64,000 nt of DNA from Cytobacillus horneckiae (lineage in GTDB: Bacteria; Bacillota; Bacilli; Bacillales; Cytobacillaceae). The DNA is taken from positions 62,001 through 126,000 of the forward strand of contig NZ_PISD01000016.1 in NCBI RefSeq assembly GCF_002835735.1. The letters are read 5' to 3'. Position 1 is the stretch's first letter. Every line of letters starts with the position of its first letter. The position numbers were made by a program, and so were the translations under genes. Below, piece by piece: positions 47,547-54,547 of this stretch. The notes below the pieces were generated by a model that was not told the DNA's origin, searched no databases, and worked only from the letters and a program-made list of their open reading frames with translations.

Positions 47547-47586
47547 ATATAACGTTATATTAGCACCACACGAATTAAATTGTCAA
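47547..47586 (-). promoter_or_regulatory. Promoter and PaaX-type operator of the ABC importer operon
   Basis: On the minus strand a consensus TTGACA (47581-47586) and TAATAT (47557-47562) have an 18-base spacer. The perfect 14-bp palindrome ATATAACGTTATAT (47547-47560) overlaps the -10. Its core is the same 10-mer found before paaA. Confidence 0.7.
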
Positions 47587-47640
47587 TAATATTTAAAAAA
47601 TTTAATATATTTAGATAAGTTAGATTTAACGTATATAAAA

Positions 47641-47672
47641 GCCACCCCTCCAGTGTTATTAGGAAAGATGGC
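47641..47672 (-). terminator. Terminator of paaX
   Basis: The minus-strand stem GCCATCTTTCC with GGAGGGGTGGC (two mismatches) is followed by TTTTATA. Confidence 0.65.
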
Positions 47673-47678
47673 AATTTG

Positions 47679-48554
47679 CTAGTTGACCATATATGGATGA
47701 TTTAAAATATCATAATTTTCATCCTTTCGTTTCATTTCATTTCCAGCAATAAATACACTTTCAAAAAATCTCGATGCCGGCTTAGCAAGTTCCTTATAAT
47801 AAACGCTGAATAGTGAAGCCGCATGTCCCCCCAGCCATTTCTCTGGCAGCAATTCTTCGGGCAGCCCTGGATCAACAAATAGGAACTTCCTATATTCATG
47901 CACTAGTTTCGTTCTCTCAACGAAGCATTCTGCATCACTTTTAGCACCTTTTTGAATCTTATTTTTATCAATAATATATTTCTCGCTATATTGAGTAATA
48001 AATTGTTGATATTTGTCATTAATTTCTTGGAGATTCCAGCTCTTTTCGACCAATTGAAGATTTTGATGAGGACCTTTATATTCAGCAATAAAGAAATCCA
48101 CATAATTTTCAATATCGTACTTTTCAATCAAGTTATTAACCTGTGATTGAAGATCATTTGGTGATATCCACATACTGTTGGACATCGAACCGAAGCCGCT
48201 CCAAACGAGTTCTTTCCTTAGCTCATCCCGAACATGGCGAATATCTTCAGGAATATTGTACATTAATATTCTCCATTTTCCGTCCCAGTTCTCTGGCATT
48301 AATTTAAAAATCCGTTTTCCGGCTTCATCAATTCGGTTCTGCCCTCGTTGCGTTAAAGAATAGTAGCTTTTATTTCCGACTTTTTCGGACTGAACCCATC
48401 CTTGTTTATTCATTCTTGATATCGCTGCTCTAACAGACTGATCATTATGACCAAATTCGCTTAAAAGACTTATTAAACTCCCAATCCAAATTTTACTGCC
48501 ATAATGTGAAATATAATCTCCATATAAGGTAAAAATCATAGATCTAGTATTCAT
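47679..48554 (-). CDS. paaX: Phenylacetate regulon repressor PaaX
   Basis: The 291-residue protein has the PaaX layout. The N-terminal winged helix reads 'MIFTLYGDYISHYGSKIWIGSLISLLSEFGHNDQSVRAAISRMNKQGWVQSEKVGNKSYYSLTQRG'. A central Cas2-like segment follows ('WDGKWRILMYNIPEDIRHVRDELRKELVWSGFGSMSNSMWISP') and then the PaaX C-terminal domain. In known systems PaaX represses the paa genes and is released by phenylacetyl-CoA. The site ATAACGTCAT lies 43 bases upstream of its ATG, which suggests autoregulation. Confidence 0.92.
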   Translation of the reverse strand: MNTRSMIFTLYGDYISHYGSKIWIGSLISLLSEFGHNDQSVRAAISRMNKQGWVQSEKVGNKSYYSLTQRGQNRIDEAGKRIFKLMPENWDGKWRILMYNIPEDIRHVRDELRKELVWSGFGSMSNSMWISPNDLQSQVNNLIEKYDIENYVDFFIAEYKGPHQNLQLVEKSWNLQEINDKYQQFITQYSEKYIIDKNKIQKGAKSDAECFVERTKLVHEYRKFLFVDPGLPEELLPEKWLGGHAASLFSVYYKELAKPASRFFESVFIAGNEMKRKDENYDILNHPYMVN

Positions 48555-48596
48555 TTTTCAACCTTCCTCATTTCAATAGTTAAATAAATCGTGCAA

Positions 48597-48606
48597 ATAA
48601 CGTCAT
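48597..48606. promoter_or_regulatory. PaaX-type operator upstream of paaX
   Basis: ATAACGTCAT differs from the palindrome ATAACGTTAT at one position. It lies just downstream of a weak -10 (TATATG) on the minus strand. Confidence 0.55.
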
Positions 48607-48716
48607 ATACTTATTTTACTATAATTATAAGACCCGCGAAAACTATTTTTTCAGAATAGTAAAATAATGACTGAAATGAGTGTTGTTCAAGCTCCTAATA
48701 TAGAATCATCAAGCTT

Positions 48717-49490
48717 TTATCTCCCTTGAAAACTCGGTTTCCTTTTTTCGATGAATGCTTTTACTCCTTCTTTATGATCAGAGGTCATGCCTGCAATCCG
48801 CTGAGATTGCGCATCCTTTTCTAGGCTGTCTGCAAAGGTTATATTCCAACTGGATTTCAAATTCTTCTTAATTAAAGATATCGCAGTTGTTGGCAAAGCA
48901 GCTAATCTCTCTGCAAAGGAAGCAACTTCCTCTTGCCAAATGTTATCATTGAAAACCTTAGTGGCTAAACCAAGTTCCTCAGCTTGAGAGGAGTTAATTT
49001 TCTCGCCTAGAATCGCAAGCTCCAATGCTTTTGCATGTCCGATTAGCTTAGGCAAGAAATAGAGATTCCCCGCATCTGGTACAAGTCCGACGTGAATAAA
49101 TGACTCTACAAAACTCGCCTTTTCAGACAGTAGACGGAAATCACATGCTAGCGCAAGGCTCATACCGGCACCTGCCGCTACACCATTAACAGCCGCAATT
49201 ACAGGTTTATCACAATGATGTATTTCCAGAACCATAGGATTATATAAATCTCTTAATACTTTTCCATGATCCATATCTTCATTAACTCCGGTCAAATCCT
49301 GACCTGAACAGAAGGCACGCCCTTCTCCAGTAATAACAATGCATCTAACTTGATCGTTTTTACCCGCGGCTTTTACAGATTGCAATATTTCCTTATTCAT
49401 TTGTGCAGTAATTGCATTTAATTTATCAGGACGGCTTAACTTAATCCATGCAACCTGATTAGTTACTTCAACTTTAATCGTTTCATACAT
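48717..49490 (-). CDS. paaG: Enoyl-CoA hydratase/isomerase, PaaG-like (ring 1,2-epoxyphenylacetyl-CoA isomerase)
   Basis: The 257-residue crotonase-fold protein matches PaaG in several diagnostic places: 'GRAFCSGQDL', 'LYNPMVLEIHHCDKPVIAAVNGVAAGAGMSLALACD', 'GLVPDAGNLYFLPKLIG' and the ending 'EGVKAFIEKRKPSFQGR'. PaaG turns the ring epoxide into the oxepin. It is the last gene of the paaA-led operon, ahead of paaX. Confidence 0.82.
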   Translation of the reverse strand: MYETIKVEVTNQVAWIKLSRPDKLNAITAQMNKEILQSVKAAGKNDQVRCIVITGEGRAFCSGQDLTGVNEDMDHGKVLRDLYNPMVLEIHHCDKPVIAAVNGVAAGAGMSLALACDFRLLSEKASFVESFIHVGLVPDAGNLYFLPKLIGHAKALELAILGEKINSSQAEELGLATKVFNDNIWQEEVASFAERLAALPTTAISLIKKNLKSSWNITFADSLEKDAQSQRIAGMTSDHKEGVKAFIEKRKPSFQGR

Positions 49491-49503
49491 ATAAAATGCC
49501 CCC

Positions 49504-50283
49504 TTATCTTCCTTTAAAATCAGGGTTTCGTTTCTCTATAAAGGCACGCATCCCTTCTTTCTGGTCCTCTGATGAGAAAAGGAGATAGAAATTTTTCCGT
49601 TCAAAATGCATGCCTTCTTCCAATGGTGTATCAACTGCTTTTAAGACGGCTTCTTTAATGAAACGGATGGAAAGCGGTGCCTGGGATGCAATCATCCCCC
49701 CTGCTTTAAGCGCTTCTTCTATAAGTATTTCTTTTGCGAATATAGAATTAATGATGCCAAATTGAAGAGCCTCGTTAGCTGTGATTCTTTTGCCCGTAAA
49801 TAACCATTCCATTGCTTTTGTTTTGCCAACTAGTTTTGTTAAGCGCTGCGTTCCGCCTGCACCGGGCATCACACCAAGATTGACCTCAGGAAAACCGAAA
49901 GTAGCATCATCAGCCGCGAAAATGAGATCACAGCATAATGCCAATTCAAAGCCCCCGCCAAGTGCAAATCCTTGGACGACCGCTATGATTGGTTTTTTTA
50001 TTGATGCAATCCTGTCCCAATTCTTGAATTGATTTAATAATTCAAAATCAATCGGACCATCAGCTGACATTTCTTCAATATCTGCACCTGCAGCAAATGC
50101 ACGGCCATTCCCACTCAGTATGATTACTCTAATAGATTCATCTTGATCGAAAGATTCCATAGCAGAAAGAATTTCAACCACCATTGTGCGATTAAGAGCA
50201 TTTAATACGTCCGGACGGTTAAGTGCGATCATACCTATTCTTCCTTCAATCGAAGTTTGAATATATTCATAGTTATTAATCAT
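49504..50283 (-). CDS. paaF: Enoyl-CoA hydratase, PaaF-like
   Basis: The 259-residue crotonase has both catalytic glutamates of a true hydratase, in 'GGGFELALCCD' and 'FPEVNLGVMPGAGGTQRL', and the oxyanion block 'GRAFAAGADIEEM'. PaaF hydrates 2,3-dehydroadipyl-CoA in the lower phenylacetate pathway. Its ATG overlaps the stop of the EthD-like gene by 8 bases. A fatty-acid hydratase is possible by sequence, but the context makes PaaF most likely. Confidence 0.8.
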   Translation of the reverse strand: MINNYEYIQTSIEGRIGMIALNRPDVLNALNRTMVVEILSAMESFDQDESIRVIILSGNGRAFAAGADIEEMSADGPIDFELLNQFKNWDRIASIKKPIIAVVQGFALGGGFELALCCDLIFAADDATFGFPEVNLGVMPGAGGTQRLTKLVGKTKAMEWLFTGKRITANEALQFGIINSIFAKEILIEEALKAGGMIASQAPLSIRFIKEAVLKAVDTPLEEGMHFERKNFYLLFSSEDQKEGMRAFIEKRNPDFKGR

Positions 50284-50584
50284 TTACTTCCTCGCCAATC
50301 ATAAGAGTTAGCAAATCTCCAGCAAATTTCATCGCATCCTTGCCCGACGCTTTCCCTTCATCTGTTCTCATAGCCTTTTGCAGTGCCTCATGACTTTCAT
50401 AATACATTTCACACATTAAATAATATTTTCCTTCTCCACCCATCGGACTGCCGACAATTTTCGTTACGACCATTTTTTGCAGCCCAGGAATCTTAGCTGT
50501 TATCGGGGCATGTGTGCCATAATAATGCTCATCAAAAGCCTCCTTATTTTCTGGGTGTTTATAAAGAGCAATTAATTTAACCAT
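50276..50584 (-). CDS. EthD family protein in the paa operon
   Basis: The 102-residue ferredoxin-like (dimeric alpha/beta barrel) protein starts 'MVKLIALYKHPENKEAFDEHYYGTHAPITAKIPGLQKMVV', the usual EthD signature with 'HAPI' and 'MCEMYYES' strands. EthD proteins help some ring-modifying or decarboxylating systems, but their role is generally unknown. It sits between paaD and paaF and overlaps paaF, so it is very likely part of the pathway. It is not one of the E. coli paa genes. Confidence 0.78.
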   Translation of the reverse strand: MVKLIALYKHPENKEAFDEHYYGTHAPITAKIPGLQKMVVTKIVGSPMGGEGKYYLMCEMYYESHEALQKAMRTDEGKASGKDAMKFAGDLLTLMIGEEVND

Positions 50585-50664
50585 TTTTCACAACTTCCCT
50601 TCATTATTATTTATTTTTTATTGGCAGTCCCTTTTAAACTTCCGGGATGGCAATAAGATGTTTT

Positions 50665-51153
50665 TTACATCAGTGTTGAAATCGGTTTCATCGCTTCGAA
50701 CGGGTTTTTGCATGATTTACAGTACAGAATACTTCTACATGCAGTAGGGCCAAAAAGATTTTCGATTGCCGTGTATTGAGACCCGCAATATGGACATGAT
50801 ACCTCCCAATCGCCTGACTCGCTCAATTGTGCAGGAGGTGGAGCGATACCAAAGCTTTTTAGCTGTTCTCTTCCTCTTTCAGTAATTCGATTGGAAGTCC
50901 ATGGCGGTGTATGAATAAATTGAATGTCAATATGATGATACAAATGCAAACTAATAATCTGTTTTTTTACGTTTTCACTGATGATGTCTAGTGCCGGGCA
51001 CCCCATAAAGGTCGGCAAAAGCTCAATAATTAAGCGGTTTTCCTCTTCTTTAATCGTTTCCACCATACCTAGGTCAACTATTGAAATGGAGTCGATTTCA
51101 GGGTCTTTGACTTTATGAAGCGCCTTTAATATCATTTCTTCATTCATTCTCAT
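50665..51153 (-). CDS. paaD: Phenylacetyl-CoA epoxidase accessory protein PaaD
   Basis: The 162-residue protein has the MIP18/SufT-like domain ('KALHKVKDPEIDSISIVDLGMVETI', 'PTFMGCPALDIISENV') and a C-terminal zinc-ribbon-like CPYC...CKSC pair. PaaD is needed for iron-cluster maturation of the epoxidase. The start is ATG 51153 or 51147, both near AAAGGGTGA. It follows paaC with a 12-base gap. Confidence 0.92.
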   Translation of the reverse strand: MRMNEEMILKALHKVKDPEIDSISIVDLGMVETIKEEENRLIIELLPTFMGCPALDIISENVKKQIISLHLYHHIDIQFIHTPPWTSNRITERGREQLKSFGIAPPPAQLSESGDWEVSCPYCGSQYTAIENLFGPTACRSILYCKSCKNPFEAMKPISTLM

Positions 51154-51165
51154 TCACCCTTTTCA

Positions 51166-51981
51166 TTACCAGCTCGCTGTTGTATCCATATAATAAACTT
51201 CTGAAAGTACAGCTAAAGCTTCTTCTAAGTCCTTTGTATGCACGCCTTCACGTCCACTTGCTGCTGCAGGCTTTAATTTCTCCGGGATTGAAAGATGAAC
51301 AGCCTCAAAAACGGGAGTGAGAAAATGCTTCCACCTTTGTAATAGTTTATCTTCTGCCTCGATTAAACCAGCTTTAACTATGTCATCCCCATTCGGTCCA
51401 TAACATAATAAACTATCAACATCATCCCAAACCCTTTGTACTGCCTTTTCCATCCTCCCTCTAGAATCACTGTTAGATTGCATTAATTGCAAAAACCACG
51501 TTTTCCAATGAAGCAGATGATAATAGATTTCCATCCTTACTTTTACTGCAACATCTGCTAATGGCTGATAAGAAGAAGTTTTTAGTGAATCCATACGAAC
51601 CTTTTTAAACTGAGTATAAAAGTAGTGTCTGACAACAGTATATGCCCAGTCAAATTCATGTTTGCCCAAATAATGGCCAGGGCCATTAACTCGCTCTAAC
51701 AACACTCCATTTTTTCGCTCATTCGTTTTCCTGCTATGCGAGAGGTCATCTACATCCCCTTCTCCTAAATCTTCCAATAATTGATAGAACATAGCAGCAT
51801 GACCCATCATGTCTTGATTAATTGAAGAAAAAGCAACATCTTCTTCAATATGTGGTGCAAGACCGAGCCATTCTGATCCTCTATAAGCAAGAATGAAATC
51901 ATCGTCAGCCAGCTGATACAATAGCTCAACTAACGCTGTACGATACATGGATTCTTCTGGCGGAAAATCAATCTTTTTCAC
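51166..51981 (-). CDS. paaC: Phenylacetyl-CoA epoxidase structural subunit PaaC
   Basis: The ~271-residue ferritin-like subunit pairs with PaaA and supports its diiron site. It has 'YQLADDDFILAYRGSEWLGLAPHIEEDVAFSSINQDMMGHAAMFYQLL' and 'EFDWAYTVVRHYFYTQF'. I place the start at GTG 51981, which has GGGGAGG about 10 bases upstream and aligns with the family start. The frame is open further to 52038, but that part overlaps paaB in full. The overlap with paaB is 14 bases. Confidence 0.9.
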   Translation of the reverse strand: MKKIDFPPEESMYRTALVELLYQLADDDFILAYRGSEWLGLAPHIEEDVAFSSINQDMMGHAAMFYQLLEDLGEGDVDDLSHSRKTNERKNGVLLERVNGPGHYLGKHEFDWAYTVVRHYFYTQFKKVRMDSLKTSSYQPLADVAVKVRMEIYYHLLHWKTWFLQLMQSNSDSRGRMEKAVQRVWDDVDSLLCYGPNGDDIVKAGLIEAEDKLLQRWKHFLTPVFEAVHLSIPEKLKPAAASGREGVHTKDLEEALAVLSEVYYMDTTASW

Positions 51982-52324
51982 CTTTTTTCTCGCCTCCCCA
52001 TGATAATATTTCTTTTTCATCAAGCATGTTTTGTTCATACTTTCGCCACTTCTTCTTTAAATAACCATATCCTTTTGCATTGCGATAATCTTTGTTGTCA
52101 AGTCGTGCAAGAGTATCCTTTTCTTCATAAGTCATTTTTCTAATATCCGTCCGTTTCACAATCCATATATCTGCCACCGGTTCTCTGCGCATAAAGTTTT
52201 CCTGCGCCATGACGAAGGCAAGTTCTTGATTCGGCGCAAGAAGCGAGAATTGATATTGCAGCGGAGTGGAATCTGTTCTTTTACTAAACACTTCAAACTC
52301 TTGATAAAAACCTCCAGCACTCAA
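51968..52324 (-). CDS. paaB: Phenylacetyl-CoA epoxidase subunit PaaB
   Basis: The 118-residue PaaB is a small subunit that bridges two PaaAC dimers. It starts at TTG behind GGAGGGAA. 'FEVFSKRTDSTPLQYQFSLLAPNQELAFVMAQENFMRREPVADIWIVKR' is the conserved core. The C-terminal tail, highly charged, is longer than in E. coli PaaB (95 residues). Confidence 0.92.
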   Translation of the reverse strand: MSAGGFYQEFEVFSKRTDSTPLQYQFSLLAPNQELAFVMAQENFMRREPVADIWIVKRTDIRKMTYEEKDTLARLDNKDYRNAKGYGYLKKKWRKYEQNMLDEKEILSWGGEKKGEKD

Positions 52325-52346
52325 ATGCTTCCCTCCTTTACCTTAC

Positions 52347-53297
52347 CTATTGACTAAGGGCGTCACGGACCCAAGCATTTATGCTATGCGAATGAATGCG
52401 GAGCTGTAAGCGCTCCTGCGATTTTGGCCCTTTGTTGCGAATGATGTCCTTGAACTTACTCCAATCGGGCTGACGATAAACCCACAAGCCTTGCTCTTTG
52501 TCAAAATACATCGTTTCATCAGGTATCGTTAAACCTAGTGATTTAACTCTTGGAATATATTTTGAGAAAAAATCTTGACGAAGATCTTCATTTGTTTTTG
52601 ACCTAATTTTATACTTAATCGTTGTATCCTGTTTTGAAGATCCAGTTGTAGAAGCGTCTGCCGGGCCAAAAAACATTAAAAGTGATTCCCACCATCTGTT
52701 TACAGCCTCTTGAACCATTGTCTTTTGAGCTTCTGTACCTTCTGCCAAGGCCATAATAATGGCCTCTCCATGCTGTGCATGGAAAACTTCCTCTGCACAA
52801 ATTCTTTTTAATGCCCGCGCATATGGACCATAAGAAGCATGAAGCATGTTTGTTTGTGAAATAATGGCTGCTCCATCAACAAGCCAGCCAATTAAACCAG
52901 CATCACCCCAAGTTGGTGCCTCCATATGAAACACATTGTGAAACTTTAATCTGCCGCTAAATAAATCCTGCATAATATCTTCTCTTGTCTTTCCAGTTGG
53001 CTTCATCAAATCCTCCGTCACACGCAGCAGCAGCTGCCCATGTCCCATCTCATCTTGAACCTTTGCCATAATACCAAGTTTTCTTTTGATCGAAGGGGCT
53101 CTTGGTACCCACTCTTTTTCAGGCAAAGCACCCATGATTTCGCTAATCCCATGCATAGATATTAATTTGATTAGCGTGTAACGATAATCATCAGGCATCC
53201 AATCATCCGCTTCAATTTTTTCACCTGATTCAATCTTCTTCATAAAGCGCTTGTAATTTTCCGCTTCAGTTTGTTGATTAATCACGGTATCTGACAA
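52347..53297 (-). CDS. paaA: Phenylacetyl-CoA epoxidase catalytic subunit PaaA
   Basis: The ~316-residue diiron subunit inserts one oxygen atom into the ring of phenylacetyl-CoA. The four-helix bundle has the ligand motifs 'VQDEMGHGQLL' and 'CAEEVFHAQHGEAI' plus an earlier Glu. The C-terminal part ('FSKYIPRVKSLGLTIPDETMYF') is typical. I chose TTG 53297 because AGGAGG lies 8 bases before it; a GTG at 53306 is inside the ribosome site. It heads paaABCD-ethD-F-G. The electron-transfer reductase PaaE is not encoded in this window. Confidence 0.95.
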   Translation of the reverse strand: MSDTVINQQTEAENYKRFMKKIESGEKIEADDWMPDDYRYTLIKLISMHGISEIMGALPEKEWVPRAPSIKRKLGIMAKVQDEMGHGQLLLRVTEDLMKPTGKTREDIMQDLFSGRLKFHNVFHMEAPTWGDAGLIGWLVDGAAIISQTNMLHASYGPYARALKRICAEEVFHAQHGEAIIMALAEGTEAQKTMVQEAVNRWWESLLMFFGPADASTTGSSKQDTTIKYKIRSKTNEDLRQDFFSKYIPRVKSLGLTIPDETMYFDKEQGLWVYRQPDWSKFKDIIRNKGPKSQERLQLRIHSHSINAWVRDALSQ

Positions 53298-53341
53298 CCC
53301 TTTCACCTCCTAAAAAATCATTTTTTTAAATATTCAATTGC

Positions 53342-53351
53342 ATAACGTTAT
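53342..53351. promoter_or_regulatory. PaaX-type operator upstream of paaA
   Basis: ATAACGTTAT is a perfect 10-bp palindrome 45 bases before the paaA start. The same word or one-mismatch variants occur before paaX, the ABC importer and the thioesterase. Confidence 0.65.
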
Positions 53352-53421
53352 TTTGTCGTAATAGATATAATGCGTCATATGTTTAACAATAAGATAACCT
53401 CAAAATTATTAAAAGTCAACC

Positions 53422-53436
53422 AATATTCAGAAAATT
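53422..53436. promoter_or_regulatory. CodY box upstream of paaA
   Basis: AATATTCAGAAAATT matches AATTTTCWGAAAATT at 14 of 15 positions. It lies 125 bases upstream of the paaA start, at or just upstream of the likely promoter. Confidence 0.6.
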
Positions 53437-53473
53437 TAATTATTAAATCATCAACATACAGCTCTACCTTTGT

Positions 53474-53503
53474 ACAAAAAGCCCCTCTGTCACTATACAG
53501 AGG
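53474..53503 (-). terminator. Minus-strand terminator hairpin, first copy
   Basis: The stem CCTCTGT with ACAGAGG closes a 6-base loop. On the minus strand it is followed by GGCTTTTTG. A related but degenerate hairpin (GCCCCTCTGT...ACGGAAGGG) lies at 53713-53738, next to the short-chain dehydrogenase stop. The ~200 bases between them show no gene. Confidence 0.65.
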
Positions 53504-53743
53504 AGCTGAGGCAGTAGGCAAACTTACTCCTAATTTAAATAAGAGCGGATCATGGGCAATATGTTGCATAAGTAGTGGCCGTATATCTGAAAAAGAGCCA
53601 ACATGGGCACTACTTCACGATAGTTCCTTAAGTGTGACGCTTCTCCCGCGGAAGTCCGAGCGGATTATCTCTCTCCAAATTCAAACTTTATTCACTTTGT
53701 TAACACGCCAATCCCTTCCGTCACTAAACAGAGGGGCTCCAGT

Positions 53744-54493
53744 TTACTCTTCATATATCATTTTTCTAGTCATGCCGCCATCAATGACGATATTTTCACC
53801 TGTGACAAAATTATTCATTTCATCAGTTAAATAAAAGCAGGCTCTTGCAATATCATCAGGTGTCCCTACTCTTTTGGAAGGATGCTGGGAATGGTCGATT
53901 TCTCGTAATTCATTATAATGCTTTGTTTCAATCCAGCCAGGCGAGATACTGTTCACTGTGATCCTTTCATTTGATAAAGAAACTGCTAGTGCATGTGTTA
54001 AGGCGACGATGCCTCCTTTTGATGCTGCATAAGCTTCTGTATCAGGCTCAGACATTGATGCTCTTGTTGAAGCTAGATTCACAATTGTGCCGCCATGTTC
54101 ATTTTCTTTCATGAATTTTGCTGCTGAGCGCGATGCCAGAAACACACTGCGGAGATTTGTCTGGATAATATGATCCCATTCCTCAATCTTCAACTCATAA
54201 AGTGATTTCCAGCTTGAGATACCTGCATTATTTATAAGAATATCAATCCTGCCAAATGTCTCAAATGTCTTTTCCATAAGTATCTTGATATCGTGTTCAT
54301 TTTTTACATCCGTCTCAACTATAATGATAGATTTGCTACCTGTCCCTAATTCTGCTTTTAAGTTTTCAAGTGCAGCCATATTAATATCTGCAGCAGCTAT
54401 ATTAGCTCCTGCTTTTGCATAGGCATGGACTAAGCCTCTGCCTATTCCATTTCCCGCTCCAGTAATAATGACCGTTTTTTCCTTAAAATCCAT
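53744..54493 (-). CDS. Short-chain dehydrogenase/reductase
   Basis: The 249-residue classical SDR has the cofactor motif 'TGAGNGIGRG' (11-20), 'NNAGISSWKSL', the catalytic Ser in 'VNLASTRASMSE' and YxxxK in 'EAYAASKGG'. 'ADIN' after the second strand has an acidic residue that favours NAD(H). It resembles 3-oxoacyl-ACP reductases and glucose dehydrogenases, and its substrate is not evident. It lies upstream of paaA but has its own transcription unit, so membership in the phenylacetate pathway is open. Confidence 0.82.
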   Translation of the reverse strand: MDFKEKTVIITGAGNGIGRGLVHAYAKAGANIAAADINMAALENLKAELGTGSKSIIIVETDVKNEHDIKILMEKTFETFGRIDILINNAGISSWKSLYELKIEEWDHIIQTNLRSVFLASRSAAKFMKENEHGGTIVNLASTRASMSEPDTEAYAASKGGIVALTHALAVSLSNERITVNSISPGWIETKHYNELREIDHSQHPSKRVGTPDDIARACFYLTDEMNNFVTGENIVIDGGMTRKMIYEE

Positions 54494-54547
54494 GATGAAA
54501 AACTCCTTTTTCTTTCATTGTAGTGTGCAGCTAACCGCTGAAGCAAC

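Noticed and set aside
53370..53834. Plus-strand frame of 154 codons across the paaA-SDR gap
   Set aside because: It runs antisense into the dehydrogenase gene, has no ribosome site and crosses the duplicated terminator hairpins.
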